From Sipunculus nudus (lineage: Eukaryota; Annelida; Sipuncula; Golfingiida; Sipunculidae): a stretch of 64,000 nucleotides of DNA. The DNA is taken from the NCBI GenBank assembly GCA_026874595.1, contig CM049308.1:80770124-80834123 (forward strand), written 5' to 3'. The notes under the pieces are model-generated. The model saw only the letters and a program-made list of their open reading frames with translations. It was not told where the DNA came from and did no database searches. This document shows positions 26,101 to 40,827 of the stretch, one piece after another. Position numbers and translations under genes: made by a program. Numbering within the stretch: position 1 is the first letter of the stretch; every line of letters starts with the position of its first letter.

Positions 26101-29100
26101 CCTGAAACATTCAGTTTGGTTAGTATACTCAGTATACAGAAAGAAAATAATAATATACTAAACAAAATATTTACCAGTACAAAGGTATGAGGCAAACTGG
26201 GAGACAAGACTGCAGTTTGAGTAGCTATCTGTGGAAAGGTTTAATCTGACTAAAGAATATTATGATTCTATCACTGATCCTCAAGCTTAAATGGTACCAC
26301 AGCTTAAAAATGGTGGCTATGACAATTACAAACTGGAACTTTCAAATATTATCAAACCACCTGGATTTTGGCTAAAGTATGGCATGTCTAGGGAAAACTC
26401 CAGAGCAAAATACAAACAAACATTTTAACTTATATATCAGGTTCACTCCTGAAAACAAGGGCCAATGAAATATCATCACAAGGTAACAGATTATGATGTT
26501 TTTTGAAAATCTGAAAGATATTCACAACACACCGAGCCAATACCAGCAATTTAATGTTGTCCCTTTTTTAATTCATTAAGATACAATACACAGAAAAATG
26601 TTTCAAATAAATTTAAATATGCAGTTTTACCTGATGGAAATATGAATATTCTTCCTTGATATCAATAAACAAAATCTTTATGTGGTTAGCAAAACGCTGA
26701 ACAGTGGTAATCCAAGGGAGTCCTGTATAATCTGTCACAAAGCGTGAAAATCCATCAGCAGTGTTCACCAGCTGCTTGAGACTTTTGTCCAGCTTGGTGG
26801 TAGACCGGACCAGGTCTGTCACAATACCTCCAAGACCTTTGTCTTCAAATTTGTTGATCACTTTATTTATAGAATCAACGGTATCAACTAAAGGATCATA
26901 CAGCTGCTTGATGACTCTGTCAAACTTTGTAACTATCTCCTGTGGTTCACTGAAACCAAAGTCCTACAACAAGAGAGACAATGCTATGAAGTAGAATAAA
27001 TTCCTGAGCATATTTAACATCAAAGTTTAACAATTTTTCTTTTCATAAAATTAGATGTCATTTATTGTTTTGTTATATTACGTTCTAATAATGCAGCCCT
27101 CCTTATATGAATTCTGTACATACTTTTTCAGATTTTAAATATATTCAAATATGGATATATTTACATAAAATTATTAAAGTTCCAATATTAAACATTTAAA
27201 ACTAAATGTTTTAAAGTAAAACCTAAGAAAGAGTGAAAGCAAAAGCAATGTCTCTAAGCAAATGAACCTGTTAAAATAATTTTGATAATTGACCAAAAAT
27301 TACTTTATACAAAAAAGGTTAATTTTAACATGAAAACAGATATGAATTAGGTTTACATTTTCAGATGTTCCCAGCTAGGAGAGTACGGCTTTGACTAACT
27401 CATAAAGAAAAAATGGTGATATGGAACATAATTAAACATAATTAAATATGGCCGAGTTCTTAAAAAAATACCTTGAGTATTTCCATGTCATACTTGATCA
27501 CCCCACGAAAACAGAGATGGGCACGGACAATATCAAACTTCATATTCAGCAAACCTACATGAACTCCTGCCCATGCATCTTTGTATATATTTACCTCAAA
27601 GTTCCCTGTCAGACGTGCTGCAAAGTAAATATAAACAATAAGAAATGAGCTGAATTGGAGGAAAGAATAGTAAACTTCTTTACCACATGTTTTTTTTTAT
27701 CAACTAACAGGCAGCAGTTATACTTCAGATGCATATCTCATATCTGTATAGAACAATAGATATTACAATAATGATCAAATAACTTTACACCTTTACTCAG
27801 TATTTTAATTCCTGTGCTAAGAAAACTTGAAATTCAAAAGGGTTCAAGATAAAACATCCTTAAGTCATCATCATACTCACATCTTCACCCTTGTCAAATA
27901 GACAATGACTTCTGCAGGTAAGGGACATATCCTACAAATAAGGCTACATAATTTCCAAAGAACATTGTCTAAATTGTGCCATATCTTTGAGAGTGTACTT
28001 CCTGTACCTTGTCTAAACCAGTAATTATCCTGCCAGACTTCTCCGATTTTGTAGTCTTGTATGGCACCCATTACCTACCCATTTTGACAGTCATGCTGTT
28101 GTGCATAAAAATTCCAATACTGGCCCCAATGTCATTAGATCCAATTTCTTTCTTCCAGCTTACATCAGGAAGGGCAAGTTTAATGCTGAGAGTCTTCAAA
28201 ATGTCAGACAAAACAGAACGTTTCTGATGACTGTGTTTAACTGCTGCCAGGTTCACTGTATGGTTCCACCTGTAACAGATATACTCATAGTTACATCAGT
28301 AACCATTACTGTATGGTTCCACCTATAACAGATACACTCATAGTTACATCAGTAACAACTGTATGGTTCATACTCATACTCTACATCAGTAACTATTATG
28401 TTTCCATGTGTAACAGATACACTCATAGTTACATCAATAACAATTACTGTATGGTTCCACCTGTAACAAATACACTCATAGTTACATCAGTAACCATTTC
28501 TGTATAGTTCCACCTGTAAAAGATACACTCATAGTTACATCAGTAACCATTAAACAGGGCCCCCACCCGGCTCCTGAAGAAATATAGAAATTTTACAGGA
28601 TCACATGAGGACTAAATATAGCAGTTTATAGGAATTTCCAGTCAGAAATATAGGAGTTTTCAATACACAATTGTGTTTTACTTGGTCACTTACCATGACT
28701 ATTAGTTGTTGTAGTTACATCTTAAGGTCTGTTTAAATGGTTTAGATAGCTGTACTTGAATGACTGGAACACTTTAATGTATGGTTCTATAAAAGAGCTA
28801 AATGGCTCCATATAAAGCAGGGCTAAATGCTAATAATTATGGAATACTTACAGTTATATTAGAAACATGATTGTGCAGTGAAAAAAAATTAAGGGGAATA
28901 TAGGAAATTAATGCCTAAATGCTGGAAAATATAGGAAATTTATATAGGACAATACAGAAATACATAGGAAATATATGGTTCTCAAAAGCCTGGATTGAAA
29001 CTCTAATAGGTCTCTTTCACACACAGATCAGGTGTCAAAAGCATTAAACTCAAAATGTACAAAGCTGGGTTAAACAACAACAACAAAATATTTTTTCCTG

Positions 29101-32100
29101 GAGTCTGTAGAAAAAAAAAAAAAGAGTCTTTAAAGTCATTTTCTGGACTTAAGTCCAGAGGAATGCGTGAGTCACTATAGAATCATAAATGTAATGATGG
29201 CATTTAAGTCTATTCTCAAACTTCATATTATTGTGACTGACCCTGAGTTTATGATATTATCCAGCATATATGTTAACAAAGTGGTGTAATCTGTAGTATC
29301 TTTGGGCTTGGAAAAGTAAATAGATGGACTTACATGGTGTGTATAACTCCACTGAAAAAATTCAAGTCAATAATCCAATTAATTGTCTGAATTTATCAAC
29401 AATTTACTGTGTGCCTTAAAACCAATATCTATAATACTGACTGCAACACCAGATGCCAGCACCAGAGACAGCTCTTTGATCGGAGAAACAAGAACAACAA
29501 ACCTGCATAATCATCTGAATTAAATCAGTTCCACTGGAATCCATGGAAGAATTTCCTCAGATATCTCATAAACAGACAAACAACTAGATGTGTCGGAACG
29601 ACACGAATGCCCCCACCTGGGGCAAATTAGAAACATTTGTAAAATTTTGAAATTTTTTTTAAGTTCAGGAGGTGTCGTATGGTCAAAAGTAGGTCAACAA
29701 CTCAATCTGTAACAGGTCATTATCAAGCAACACACTAAAAATCATGCCAGTATATGCAGGCATTGTAAAAAAAAGTCCATACATGTGCATTTTCCATAAA
29801 AATTTCTGTCTTTCATGAAATTTTCTATGTTTAGGAGCTGTAAAACAATCAAAAGTAGGTCAACCGGGACGAAACGCGAACTCCATCTGTAACTGTCATT
29901 ATCTGCCCACACATAAAAAATCAGGGTGGTATCTGCAGGCACTGAGGAAAAATAGTCAGTACATATGCATTTGTTATGAAAATTTCTATTTTTCATGAAA
30001 CTTTCTATGTTCAGGAGCAGTCAAATGGTCAAAAGTAGGTCAACTGGGACAAAACAAGAACTCGACCTGTAACTGGTCATTATCTGCCTACACACCAAAA
30101 ATCAGGCCCGTATCTGCAGGCACTGCAAAAAAAAGTCCATACATGTGCACTTTTTTATGAAATTTTCTATGTAAGAGCACCATCAAACGGTCAAAAGTAG
30201 GTCAACTGGGACAAAACGCAAACTCAATCTGTAACTGGTCATTATCTGCCCACACAACAAAAATCAGGCCAATATCTGCAGGTACTGGGAAGAAAAGTCT
30301 GTACAAGTGTATTTGTCATGAAAATTTATATTTTACATGAAATTTTCTAAGTTAAGGAGCCGTAAAACCGTCAAAAGTAGGTCAACCGGGACGAAACGCG
30401 AACTCAATCTGTAACTGGTCATTATCTGCCCACACACCAAAAATCAGGCCAATATCTGCAGGCATTGCGAAAAAAAATCTGTACATGTGTATTTGTCATA
30501 AAAATTTCTATTTTTCATGAAATTTTCTAAGTTTAGGAGCCGTAAAACGGTCAAAAGTAGGTCAACCAGAACGATACGCGAACTTGATCTGTAACTGGTC
30601 ATTATCTGCCCACACACCAAAAATCAGGCCAATATCTGCAAGCATTGCGAAAAAAAGTCCGTACAACTGTTTGATTTCGGAAGGACGGAATGACGGACAT
30701 GGGTAAAACTATATGCCCCGGCCACTTTGTGGTGGGGGCATAAAAAGTCCGTACATGTGTATTTGTCATGCAAATTTCTATTTTTCATGAAATTTTCTAA
30801 GTTTAGGAGCCGTAAAACAGTCAAAAGTAGGTCAACTGGGACAAAACGCGAACTCAACCTGTAACTGGTCATTATCTGCCCACACACCAAAAATCAGGCC
30901 AATATCTGCAGGCATTGCGAAAAAAAGTCCATTCATGTGTATTTGTCATGAAATTTCTATTTTTCATGAAATTTTCTAAGTTTAGGAGCCGTAAAACCGT
31001 CAAAAGTAAGTCAACCGGGATGAAACGCGAACTCGATCTGTAACTGGTCTAAATCTGCCCACACACCAAAAATCAGGCCAATATCTGCAGGCATTGCAAA
31101 AAAAAGTCTGTACAACTGATTGATTTCGGAATGACGGAATGACAGAAGGACGGAATGGCGGAAGGACGAACATGGGTAAAACTATATGCCCCGGCAACTT
31201 TGTGGCGGGGCATAAAAAGAAGTACAAATAAATACATACTGACAGGTGGACATGGGTAGAAATGTAACCTCAGCTCATCTTCTGAGTAATAGATATTTAT
31301 GAAGACAGCTGAGAGAAAACATTTTTATTTCTTCCTCTAAGTTATGATTAAAAGAACAAGCAAATTCGTGGAATTAAAGTCCCCCGCTTCTGCATCTTGA
31401 TGTCTTTTGTGCTTACCAGATCAATATGTTTCAGTTTTTATGTTTGCCTGAAGATGTCTCCACATGTCATGGTGGCTGTATTTAGTTTTCATGCTGCCCT
31501 GAAGATGTCTCCACATGTCATAATTTTTAAGTGAAATAGAAACAAAATTATACATTTTTGTTTTGGGGCTGAAGAGAATAAATTTTCAGACAGACACTCC
31601 AAAACAAATCCCAACCAAGGTGCATGCATGAAAGCAATCACTGACCCAAATTTGAATGAATTTGGATAATATTAGGAAAGTTATTGCACAGAAAGAAAAT
31701 CTGACGGACAGAGGGACAGACAGACAGACAAACCCAAATCAATGTCCTCGGTTCCTGGAAGTGCGGAACAAAAATTCAATATGACTAAAGATAACTGTAC
31801 CTCTGAACAGTTTTCACTTGTTCTTCAGTAACGTCATAGGCTAATGGATGCTCCTCATATATCCTAAGAGCTTCTAACCTTACTTCTCTATGGTCATCAT
31901 GTAAAGCTGTCTCAAGCAATGCATCAGCAATCTGAAATTAAGTGTTTATAGTTTGAAATATGAAACAATTGTTAGGTCTAGTTAAATATTTCTATGATCT
32001 TTATAATTATCTAAATGTCTGTATCAAAGGTGTTGATGAAGCAATAAAGACCACATGCATGTACTCATCTGCATATCTAATACAGCCTGTACGCATCTTC

Positions 32101-35100
32101 TATGGATTGTGGGAGAGATCACAAAGCTTGCTAAGCCCAGACTCTGACTCACAAGGGTACGACTATGCTGTTTGGGGAGTGTTAGAGTGAAAATCTGATC
32201 CCCACAATACAGCGGGCCTTACAAATACATCAGCGCGTAGGTATTAATGTACTGAAGAGGACCATGTAGTCTGTTCAAGTGTGCGGAATTAAATGTTTCA
32301 AGGCAAATTACTATAAAAAAATGGTGTTTTTGTGGTAAGGACTTTACAGATTAGGTATTATTTTGAAAGCATGCACATGTAAAATGTAAATAGGTGTTTC
32401 CCGGAAATCTATAAATTTTGAATCTGAAGTTTGACAGTTGAGACAGGTAGTCCTGGCCAACCCACAGTGCCCAAACAGAAGAGGTTAATTTTGAGTAGAA
32501 ATGACATCAGGGGGAAGGGTGAAGTTGGGAAGGGATTAATGAATGACTGAGTCTACACCATTCAGTAAACATTGATGGGAAGCATTTCCATCAATGTTTA
32601 CTGAATTATGTAGTTAAGCATACACATTTAAATATATAAACACTGCATGTGACAGCAGCATGCATGCAAAAAGAATACAAACTAGATGTGGTTGGACAAA
32701 TGATGGTCCTCAGAGGGCCCTGTATTTCTGGTAGTGCTGGACTAGTTTACATATGGGTAAAAATTTTAGTTTATAGTTTAAAAATATGAAAAACAGAAAC
32801 AGGTTTTAATCAATATGCATGAGGGAACAAAAACCATACTGTTTCAAATCATATTAAAGAAGATATGTTTGTAATAATGTGAGCAATACAAAATCATGGA
32901 TTGGGCTCTGGCAGCCATATTTAATTTTGAGCAAGTGTGTATTTCAATATGGATGGAGTCCTCATAGGCACCAACCATCCCTATGAATTTGAAAAAGATC
33001 AAGGGTATTCTGTTTGTGAAAATGTTTGCAACAGAAAATCTCCTTTGGTTGTCTGGCTGCCATAAATGATTTTTGGTGCGTGTGTAATTTGACAGGTCTG
33101 GAGCCCTCATAGGTACCAATCAATAGGTACCCTGAGAATATCAGAAAGATCTGGCATGTTAAAGTTGATATATCGCATGCGAAACAAAATCAGAGATTGT
33201 GCTCTGGCAGCCATATTGGAATTCTGGCAGGTCTTTCACCCCTGTGAATTTGAGAAAGATCTAAAATGTTCTTATTGAGATATTGTGCAAGAAAGAAAGT
33301 GTCACTGACAGATGGAAGGACAGAAAGACAGGAGGACAGACTGACACAGTGATCACTATAGGGCACCACTTTTAAAGCAGGGCCATTATAAAACATCAAT
33401 TATTAAAAATTTGAGCATAACATTTTTGGCCAAAGGCCATAAATGTTTGGAAAAGAACCAGACTACACCCAGAATGACCTACCTGATGTGTATGGAAGTT
33501 CCTCAGTGCATGTGCTGCTGCCCGTCTCATGGCGTTTGTGCCCATGTTGGGTTTCCTGTGCTCTAGAAGAAGTCTTGAAGACCTTGGCATGGCAGCGTTA
33601 CCCAGGGCCTCCAGTAGCACCACTCGGGTGATCTCTGGTCCTTCTCCATGAGTTTCAACTTCAGCAAGTTTAATATAATCCTCTTCATTTTCAGAATTAA
33701 ATGACAAATCCCGCTTCCTCCTCACTACAAACAAGCAGAACAACACACATCAGCTAAATGATTAATTTAATTGATGTCATAATTCACTTGATGCAACAGG
33801 GAGAAATGACAGTTCTGGTTTATCACAGGATTAGGCCTGTAACCTATGGCTCAAGAACTATATTCTACTGCTTCACAATAAAGCCAAGGTTCACTGTCAA
33901 AGCCAGTAGTGACATTAAATGCACAACTAAATGAGCATACATGACCAAAGAATGATAAACCTGATCATAACAGGATAGTCTCTTACAGGAAATACAAAAA
34001 AAACCAAAATACTATATTTAAGATGTCCTGAAATGATGTCACTTTAAACGTTTAAGCAACTTTTCTATTTAAAGGAAACTTAATGACTCAGCACGTTCTA
34101 GGGATATTGAATGAAAAATAAAAACAGGCTTATTTTCAAGCAAAAATCAATGTTGGCTGACTGCTACAGGAAAATGCATTTATAGCAGCAACTTATGTTA
34201 ATATTGCAAAAGTTTGGTAAAATGAGCCTTACAGTGTTTTTCATTGTGTTTGTTTATCCAGGTCTCTAGATGATTGACCAGCTGATTTGCTCTCTTTGGA
34301 TTAGTTTTGCTGACCTTACCAATGACAGTACCCAAGGCAAGGCATGCTCGTTTCTGGTTCTGTGTCATCACTGCTTTACCTGTAAACAAAAGGAAAAGAA
34401 AATATACAGAATGGTCACTTTTCATATTACTATCACTTGTCATTTTTTCCATGACCATTATTTTTTAAACAAGACGATGTTTTTTACCATTATTAATTTA
34501 CAAGGTAATTATTATTATTGTACCAATATCTACAAAATTATTTTTGTTATTTATTTAAATTAACTACGGCATCACTAATTAGCACATACTATTTACACAC
34601 TTCATGCTTGTTAAGAACCTTGGTATCAAATGATGTTGCCTTTTTTTTTATTTAGAACATATCAAAGAAAATGTCAATAAAGAATACAAACGTCACACAC
34701 CTTTGAGTTATCATATTATAAACAAAACATCTGTAAAAGTCAGTAAATAACTTTGTCAGGTAATTATATATAATAATATATACTCTAACACATACACTTA
34801 AAATTATTTTTTAATGATTAAAAACATAATCTTCTTTTTGAAGAGTGTTCAATGCACTTTAATATGACACAAAATGTATTTGCACAAGGGATCACTTTAT
34901 AAATATTATAAAAAACTATCTGGTTATGAATAGCACTTACCATGCAGAGTATATTGCTCACCAAAACACATCTTCTCCAGTTCAAAGACAACTGGCTGTA
35001 GGATAAAGTTAAATTTGTGAATCATACTGGATTAGTATTTAAAATTAAAAAAAAATGAGATCCTAAATTCAATTTCAAAAGATGCTTTTTATTCCATATC

Positions 35101-38100
35101 TTAGAATAATATAATTAGTAAAGAAACTGATTTTTCACAAATTCAGTGTAAAGAAATTTACAATTTAATTTGACCCTAGAAAATTTGCTAAATTTCTGTG
35201 GGAATATTCAACTTGATGAAATCTCAAAATTCAAAGAATCAGTCTCATAAATGTCTATAGATATTGTGTATGTTTTCCAAGAAACTATTGTTCATATTAT
35301 TGTCCAGATCTCTCACCATAAGGGGTTTTTCCATTTTGATTGTACTGAAGAAGAAATGCTGAAGTTCCTCTGATTTGATGTTTGGGTTCCTCAGTACATA
35401 CACCAAGAGCAGACGCTGGGCTTCAGTTGATCCTACACTACCAAGAGCATCCAAGAACACTTCCCTGTCATGACAACAGTCACCTGATGTGCAGGTTCTG
35501 TTCAATAACAGATGTCCAAGGTCACGCAAGGTCAAAGGACTGAGTGTTCCCAAGTACAGGTGGAAGTCATGGATGCACACAGACCTCTGGGCATCAACTG
35601 TAAATTATTAAATAAATCCATCATAATAATTAATGTGAATTTTTTTAAAGTTATCAGATATTTCTGGTATAAAGTAACCAATAAATTATTATACACACTG
35701 CAGTGTAATTTCTATTTCTGGGTTTATTTACTCATTTTTATTTTAATACCCTTAATTTACAGCATAAAATCCCCCCAGTACATAAGAAGTTGATAGAAAT
35801 GCTTGCACACTTATACCATGCAACTTTCTATAGATACATGATACAGCTTTTCTTATTTCACTTTGAAATATATACAAAGAAACCTTCATAAATTTACAGT
35901 TTAAAATATATAAATAAATAGTATAACCTTTCTTTGGTGCCTGTCTACTGCACGCCAAATATTTCTTTGTCATGAGTACAGCTTCTTTTAGGTTGGTTGA
36001 CTCCTTCTTTTTCTGTTAATAAAGTAAACACCATGACTTAAGGCTTTTGAAAGAAACAACATTACAGTAAAAAAAAGTTTTCCTTGACCTCTGAGCTCAG
36101 CCCCTATTTAGCTAACCCTTTACTGTTTACAAGCCACTAAAGAGCACTCAAAATGGGCCACTAGAATGCCATGATATGTATAGATTCTTTCATGACAAAA
36201 ATATTGCATATTATTTCTAAGTTTCAATGATTTTCAATAATCTTCAGCAAACCCTCTTAGATGGAACTGTTGAAAATTTGATAAGGATACAAAAAAAGCT
36301 TGAAAAGATATGGCTGTTAGAGTTAATATAAATAGTGTCAGAATTTGTCGGAAATCTAAAATAAATGTAAACAGTAAAGGGCTAATTAGATCAAGAACTC
36401 ACAACACAATAATGCTACCTATTAACACTGTACTGCATGAACAATGGAAAACATTTATCTTCACTTAATAAACTGTTTTGGACAATAAACTCTTCTGAGA
36501 AGAACATATCACGGTCTTATAAATATCCAATCATAGCTGAACCTTGAGTTATCTAACATGCTGGATATCTAAGGGCTCATGCTGACAATTTTTTTTTTCA
36601 ATATATTTGATCTAAGCCTTACCTCATAATTTCTTATTGTTTCACGAGGAAATTTTGAAGGATCCACTTCAGCAACTCTGCCATGTGGCCTGTGGAACAA
36701 AGAGGGAAGAATGACAAATTATTAGAAGAAGAAAGAGCTGTAGATAGGAACAGTGATGTAGTTGAGTCCGAGTGCAAGTCAGAGTCCTTGAGGTTTGAAT
36801 CAAAAGTCCACCTTCTCTGAATCCGAGTCATTTGGAACTTGAGTCCAAGTCCCTTTCTGAGTCCAATACAAATCTTTTTAGCATAAAAAATTTAAATAGT
36901 ATATTTTGGATAATCATGTAAATTTTATGTTAATTTACAAGTACCCTGTACTTGAACATTTAAAAATGTTTAGCCCCTGATGCAGAGGTAAAACTTGATT
37001 ATGTATGTTGTAATATTCTTTTGGTAGTTCACCCATATGCACATTCTTTATATAATTTGTTACAGAGTTTTCTTTTCTACAGGACTCGGACTGATTTCTT
37101 GAGTCTTTATCTTTACTGGAGTACAAGCCCAAGTCCGGACATGAGTCCTACATCACTGGATAGGAATCCAAATAAAAGATCTCTTATGACTGCATCCATT
37201 GCACAACACAAATGAAAACAACAAAGATCACTTTTGTGTGTTAAAATCTGATGACAAATAGCAGGAGTGTTTTTTGCAGAATCCACAACTGTGATACGAT
37301 CACAGCAGAGCGGAATGGAATAACATATTGGGACGACACAAGCAGGAGTGGTATTATATGTTGAGACTACACCTCAATTTAATATCCTTTGAGCATTTTT
37401 GTAGATTCCTTATTTTGGAGCAGTCACTTAATCTGTTTTTATATTTTGTTATTACTGCGACATGAAGACGCAGAAATATAAGAATACACACCCTATGATT
37501 CAAAGTTGGAATTTTCCAAGCAGGTCTTAATTAATCAAGCTCCTTTAATTATGTTATAAAAAAGGTGAAAGCTTACACTCTCATTCTGAGCTGTAGACTC
37601 TATTCTTTAATTGTTATACTATACAGAAAAATACAAATGTCTACTTTCACAGTTAAAATTAACACAATGAAGATGTGAATGTAATAAACATTCTTCAGCC
37701 TAATATCAGTTTCCAATGTAACCCTTGGTAACAGACCTTTGTTCTAACATTAAACTGAAAGAAACCCTTACTTCTTATGTCTCAGAGTTGCTACAGTTTG
37801 TGCCTTTACATACAAAGTGGGAAATTCTGAAATGACACAAATTTAACATGTTCAAATATAACTTGTTACTTATATTTATATTTAAGAAATACCTTATGAT
37901 CCTTAAACAGACTTGTAATGTACTGTTTGAACTTCCATTCAACAAACCCTAATAAATTCTAAATTTTGACACACTGTATATATATATAGTATATACCACA
38001 AAGGTAAATCATATTAAAACAGGATTTAAATCTGTATGCTTAAATATATTTTATGATTTGAAAATGGCTAAATTTTCAAGCACACGTGGACATTCCTTAC

Positions 38101-40795
38101 TTGCGATTAATTCAGAGGGCATTCTTTGTCAAAACCTTTGTTTTTTTTTAACCTGCTGTGACTGTTTACCACATTCCGCATAACCCATATATTATGTATA
38201 TTCCATATAAATATATTCAATATTAAATGGAGAGGAGATATAGAAATGACATTAACATACCTCCTTCTGCTTCTCCATTAATAACATACTCCCCAGGAAC
38301 AGGAATACTACAACAGAAAACACTAACGGTCATTGGTGGTGGAGGATTTTGAGGATCCCTCAATGGCATAAACATTATGATCGAGAACTACATTTGTACA
38401 CAACCTTTATTCTCTTTTATGAGAACAGATGACAAAAGAATGTCTGTGCATTTCCCTATAACAAACAATTATGGTAGAAATACTGCCCAAGCTGGCAGCT
38501 TCATACTATAATTGATATATGACATTTCATGTTTTGTGAAGAAAACCATCGATTAACAGAATTAAATATCATATTTGAAAAATGAAATGTTCAGGACACT
38601 TCATTTCTTCACTTACAGCCATTAAATCATTAAAATATGTCAAACAGTGAAAATTAATAAGAAATACTGAGGATATATTAAAGGTAATAGTGAACTTATT
38701 ATGAGCAAACCCTTCAAGTTGGAACATATTAAGTGAACGTGCAACACTTTTACAAATTGCAATCTCTGTTCACATCAACATCAATTTTTATGTTTATAAT
38801 TCATGCAATTATATATCAATACTTGTACATTTCTGTATGCATGAATAGGATATCCTCATTCACATACATATAAATTATCAAGAACTTCTTTCATTTAAAG
38901 TCACTTCTACATTAAATATCTTTGGTTTAAACTGAAATCAATATAAATACCTGCTGTGATAGTGATGCCTGATGTGTTGTGATGTTTGATCCTTGAGGAT
39001 CACATGATCACTACTGTCTACTCTGTGAATATCCTTCTCCTGGTTCAAGTGTAGAATCTAGAATATAAAAAAAAAGACAAACATGAACTGAGGGTGTCTC
39101 AAAGGTGGACCCTGTAAACTATCAACTAATATGTAGGTGTGGAATACATTCCCAACTGGAGTACAGAAATATTTCTTTCATATACATGTACAATTATAAA
39201 ACATAGGTTTTTCAGTCTCTTTCTCTCTGTCTTTCTCTCTCGCTCTCTCTATTTCCTTGCATATTGAAAGGTTGCATTTAGGTGTACCTTCATGTGTTTA
39301 CGCTCAGCCTGCTCAATGCTGTAGTGTTCTCTCAAGACCTTCTGACCTGCACTTGTCTTCTGTATTTTATAGCTCACTAACACTGGTGGCCCTGAAATTT
39401 ATAGAAAAATTTATTTATAGAAAAAAATATCATGAAATAATGCAACAAAATATGATACACAGGTGTTTATTTATTGCACACACATGATCTGTTACATGGT
39501 CAAAATATAAGAAATATTCAGGGGTAGGCGCTATGGGCGAGTAATACATTTTTACATGCTGACATATGTGAATTTTTCTTTATAATCTGAAACTTATTTA
39601 TAAAATTAACCTTGATAGCACTGACCATCACTCACCTGAATGGTCAATTTCATGTCTTTTGTAGTTGAGAGGACGCTTGTCCTCATGTTCCTGGAACAAA
39701 AATTTACATCTGAAAGATTTCATCAGCAGTCACCTCACCATAGAGGATATATCATGTTCCTGAAGGTCTTTCAGAAAGACTGCATAATAATTTTAGAAAT
39801 AAACAGATGACCACCAAGTTTACCTCCTCTAAGGAAAATGAAACTGAATTGTATAAGCTGATGTGCATATTTCTGTTTGTTTATCTCTCTGTGTTAATCT
39901 TAAAAAGTTATTGGCAGATTGTTAAATATTTGTAGGGCCACGTGTCTTGAGAAAAGTGATGGAGTTTGTCCATTTAAACTTGACCAGACACTTTAGTGGA
40001 TGCAGCATATTTTGTTATATGTTTTGGTGTATTCTGTTTAAAGGCAAGTACTCATGAAGCACCATTAGTCCTGATATCTGGTGGAAGATTTTGGTACAAC
40101 TAGGAATAATATGACATCAACTTACCTCAATGTGGGCAGAGAATATACCAGCAATAGCTTTCTTCAACCACACAAGTTCTTCCACATCCTCTGGGTGGTA
40201 TTGGACAAATTCTACATAGCCTTTGTCAGTCATGGTAAAGAGGAAACTGGAAAGAGCCCCCATCTTCTTCATGAACATGAACATGGCTTTTTATAAATGT
40301 CCATTTGATATATAAACATTATACATAGTGAGTCAAAGGACAATGATCTAATTATTTAAATTTTGTTTCTTTGTTTATTTTGAGAGTTAAATTGATGGTT
40401 GTTATATCACAGAGCTATGAAAAACATGTTGAGTGACCAGTTGTAGACATTATGATCTCTAAAAATATATTACAAACCATTACAACATGGTAATTAAGGA
40501 AATAAAATAAAAAACAATCTAGAAGTAACAGTGAGTGACCCAACATCCAGTATGACTAGAAAAAAAGAAAATTTCCAATAAACCTGCTTTAATGACAACA
40601 ACCAGGGGGCGTCAATAAGGTGGGGGGGGGGGGGTATATATACCCTCCACTTTTTGGCAAGAGGGGGGGATGGTTAATGTAATTATCCCCCCCCCCCACT
40701 ATTCATATAAATTATAGACTCTGGTTCCACTTATGAGTTTACCATGAAATATTATATCTAAACCTGGTTTAGAATGAACTTCTACTGGAAAAGTG

Positions 40796-40827
<32 letters not shown>

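Larger units (their letters stand above)
25614..28078 (-). other. Introns 17-20 of the LLTP-like gene
   Basis: Gaps 25614-25958, 26102-26630, 26964-27471 and 27618-28078 are AT-rich and show no repeat family or gene. Confidence 0.5.
33725..36622 (-). other. Introns 10-14 of the LLTP-like gene
   Basis: Gaps 33725-34232, 34380-34940, 34996-35316, 35598-35927 and 36013-36622 are AT-rich. I see no repeat family or gene in them. Confidence 0.5.
37167..39287 (-). other. Introns 6-9 of the LLTP-like gene, remaining parts
   Basis: AT-rich gaps 37167-37771, 37827-38260, 38308-38950 and 39058-39287. A pyrimidine microsatellite (TCTCTTTCTCTCTG) lies at 39215-39250. No gene or recognised family. Confidence 0.5.

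Noticed and set aside
27877-28071. 64-residue reading on minus between exons 17 and 18
   Set aside because: It begins in the intron after the exon 17 donor; phase 1 from exon 17 fits exon 18 at 27617 directly.
28554-28990. MITE with CAGGG...CCTGG ends
   Set aside because: Inverted match is too short and no target duplication is visible; kept only as an unclassified repeat block.
29709-31227. CRISPR-like regular spacing of repeats
   Set aside because: Whole ~180-bp units are repeated with no unique spacers, in an animal genome inside a transposon-like element.
40247-40290. Extra N-terminal part of exon 4 (KKMGALSS reading)
   Set aside because: The reading is open but the phase from exon 3 only fits the acceptor CTCTTTCCAG at 40247.
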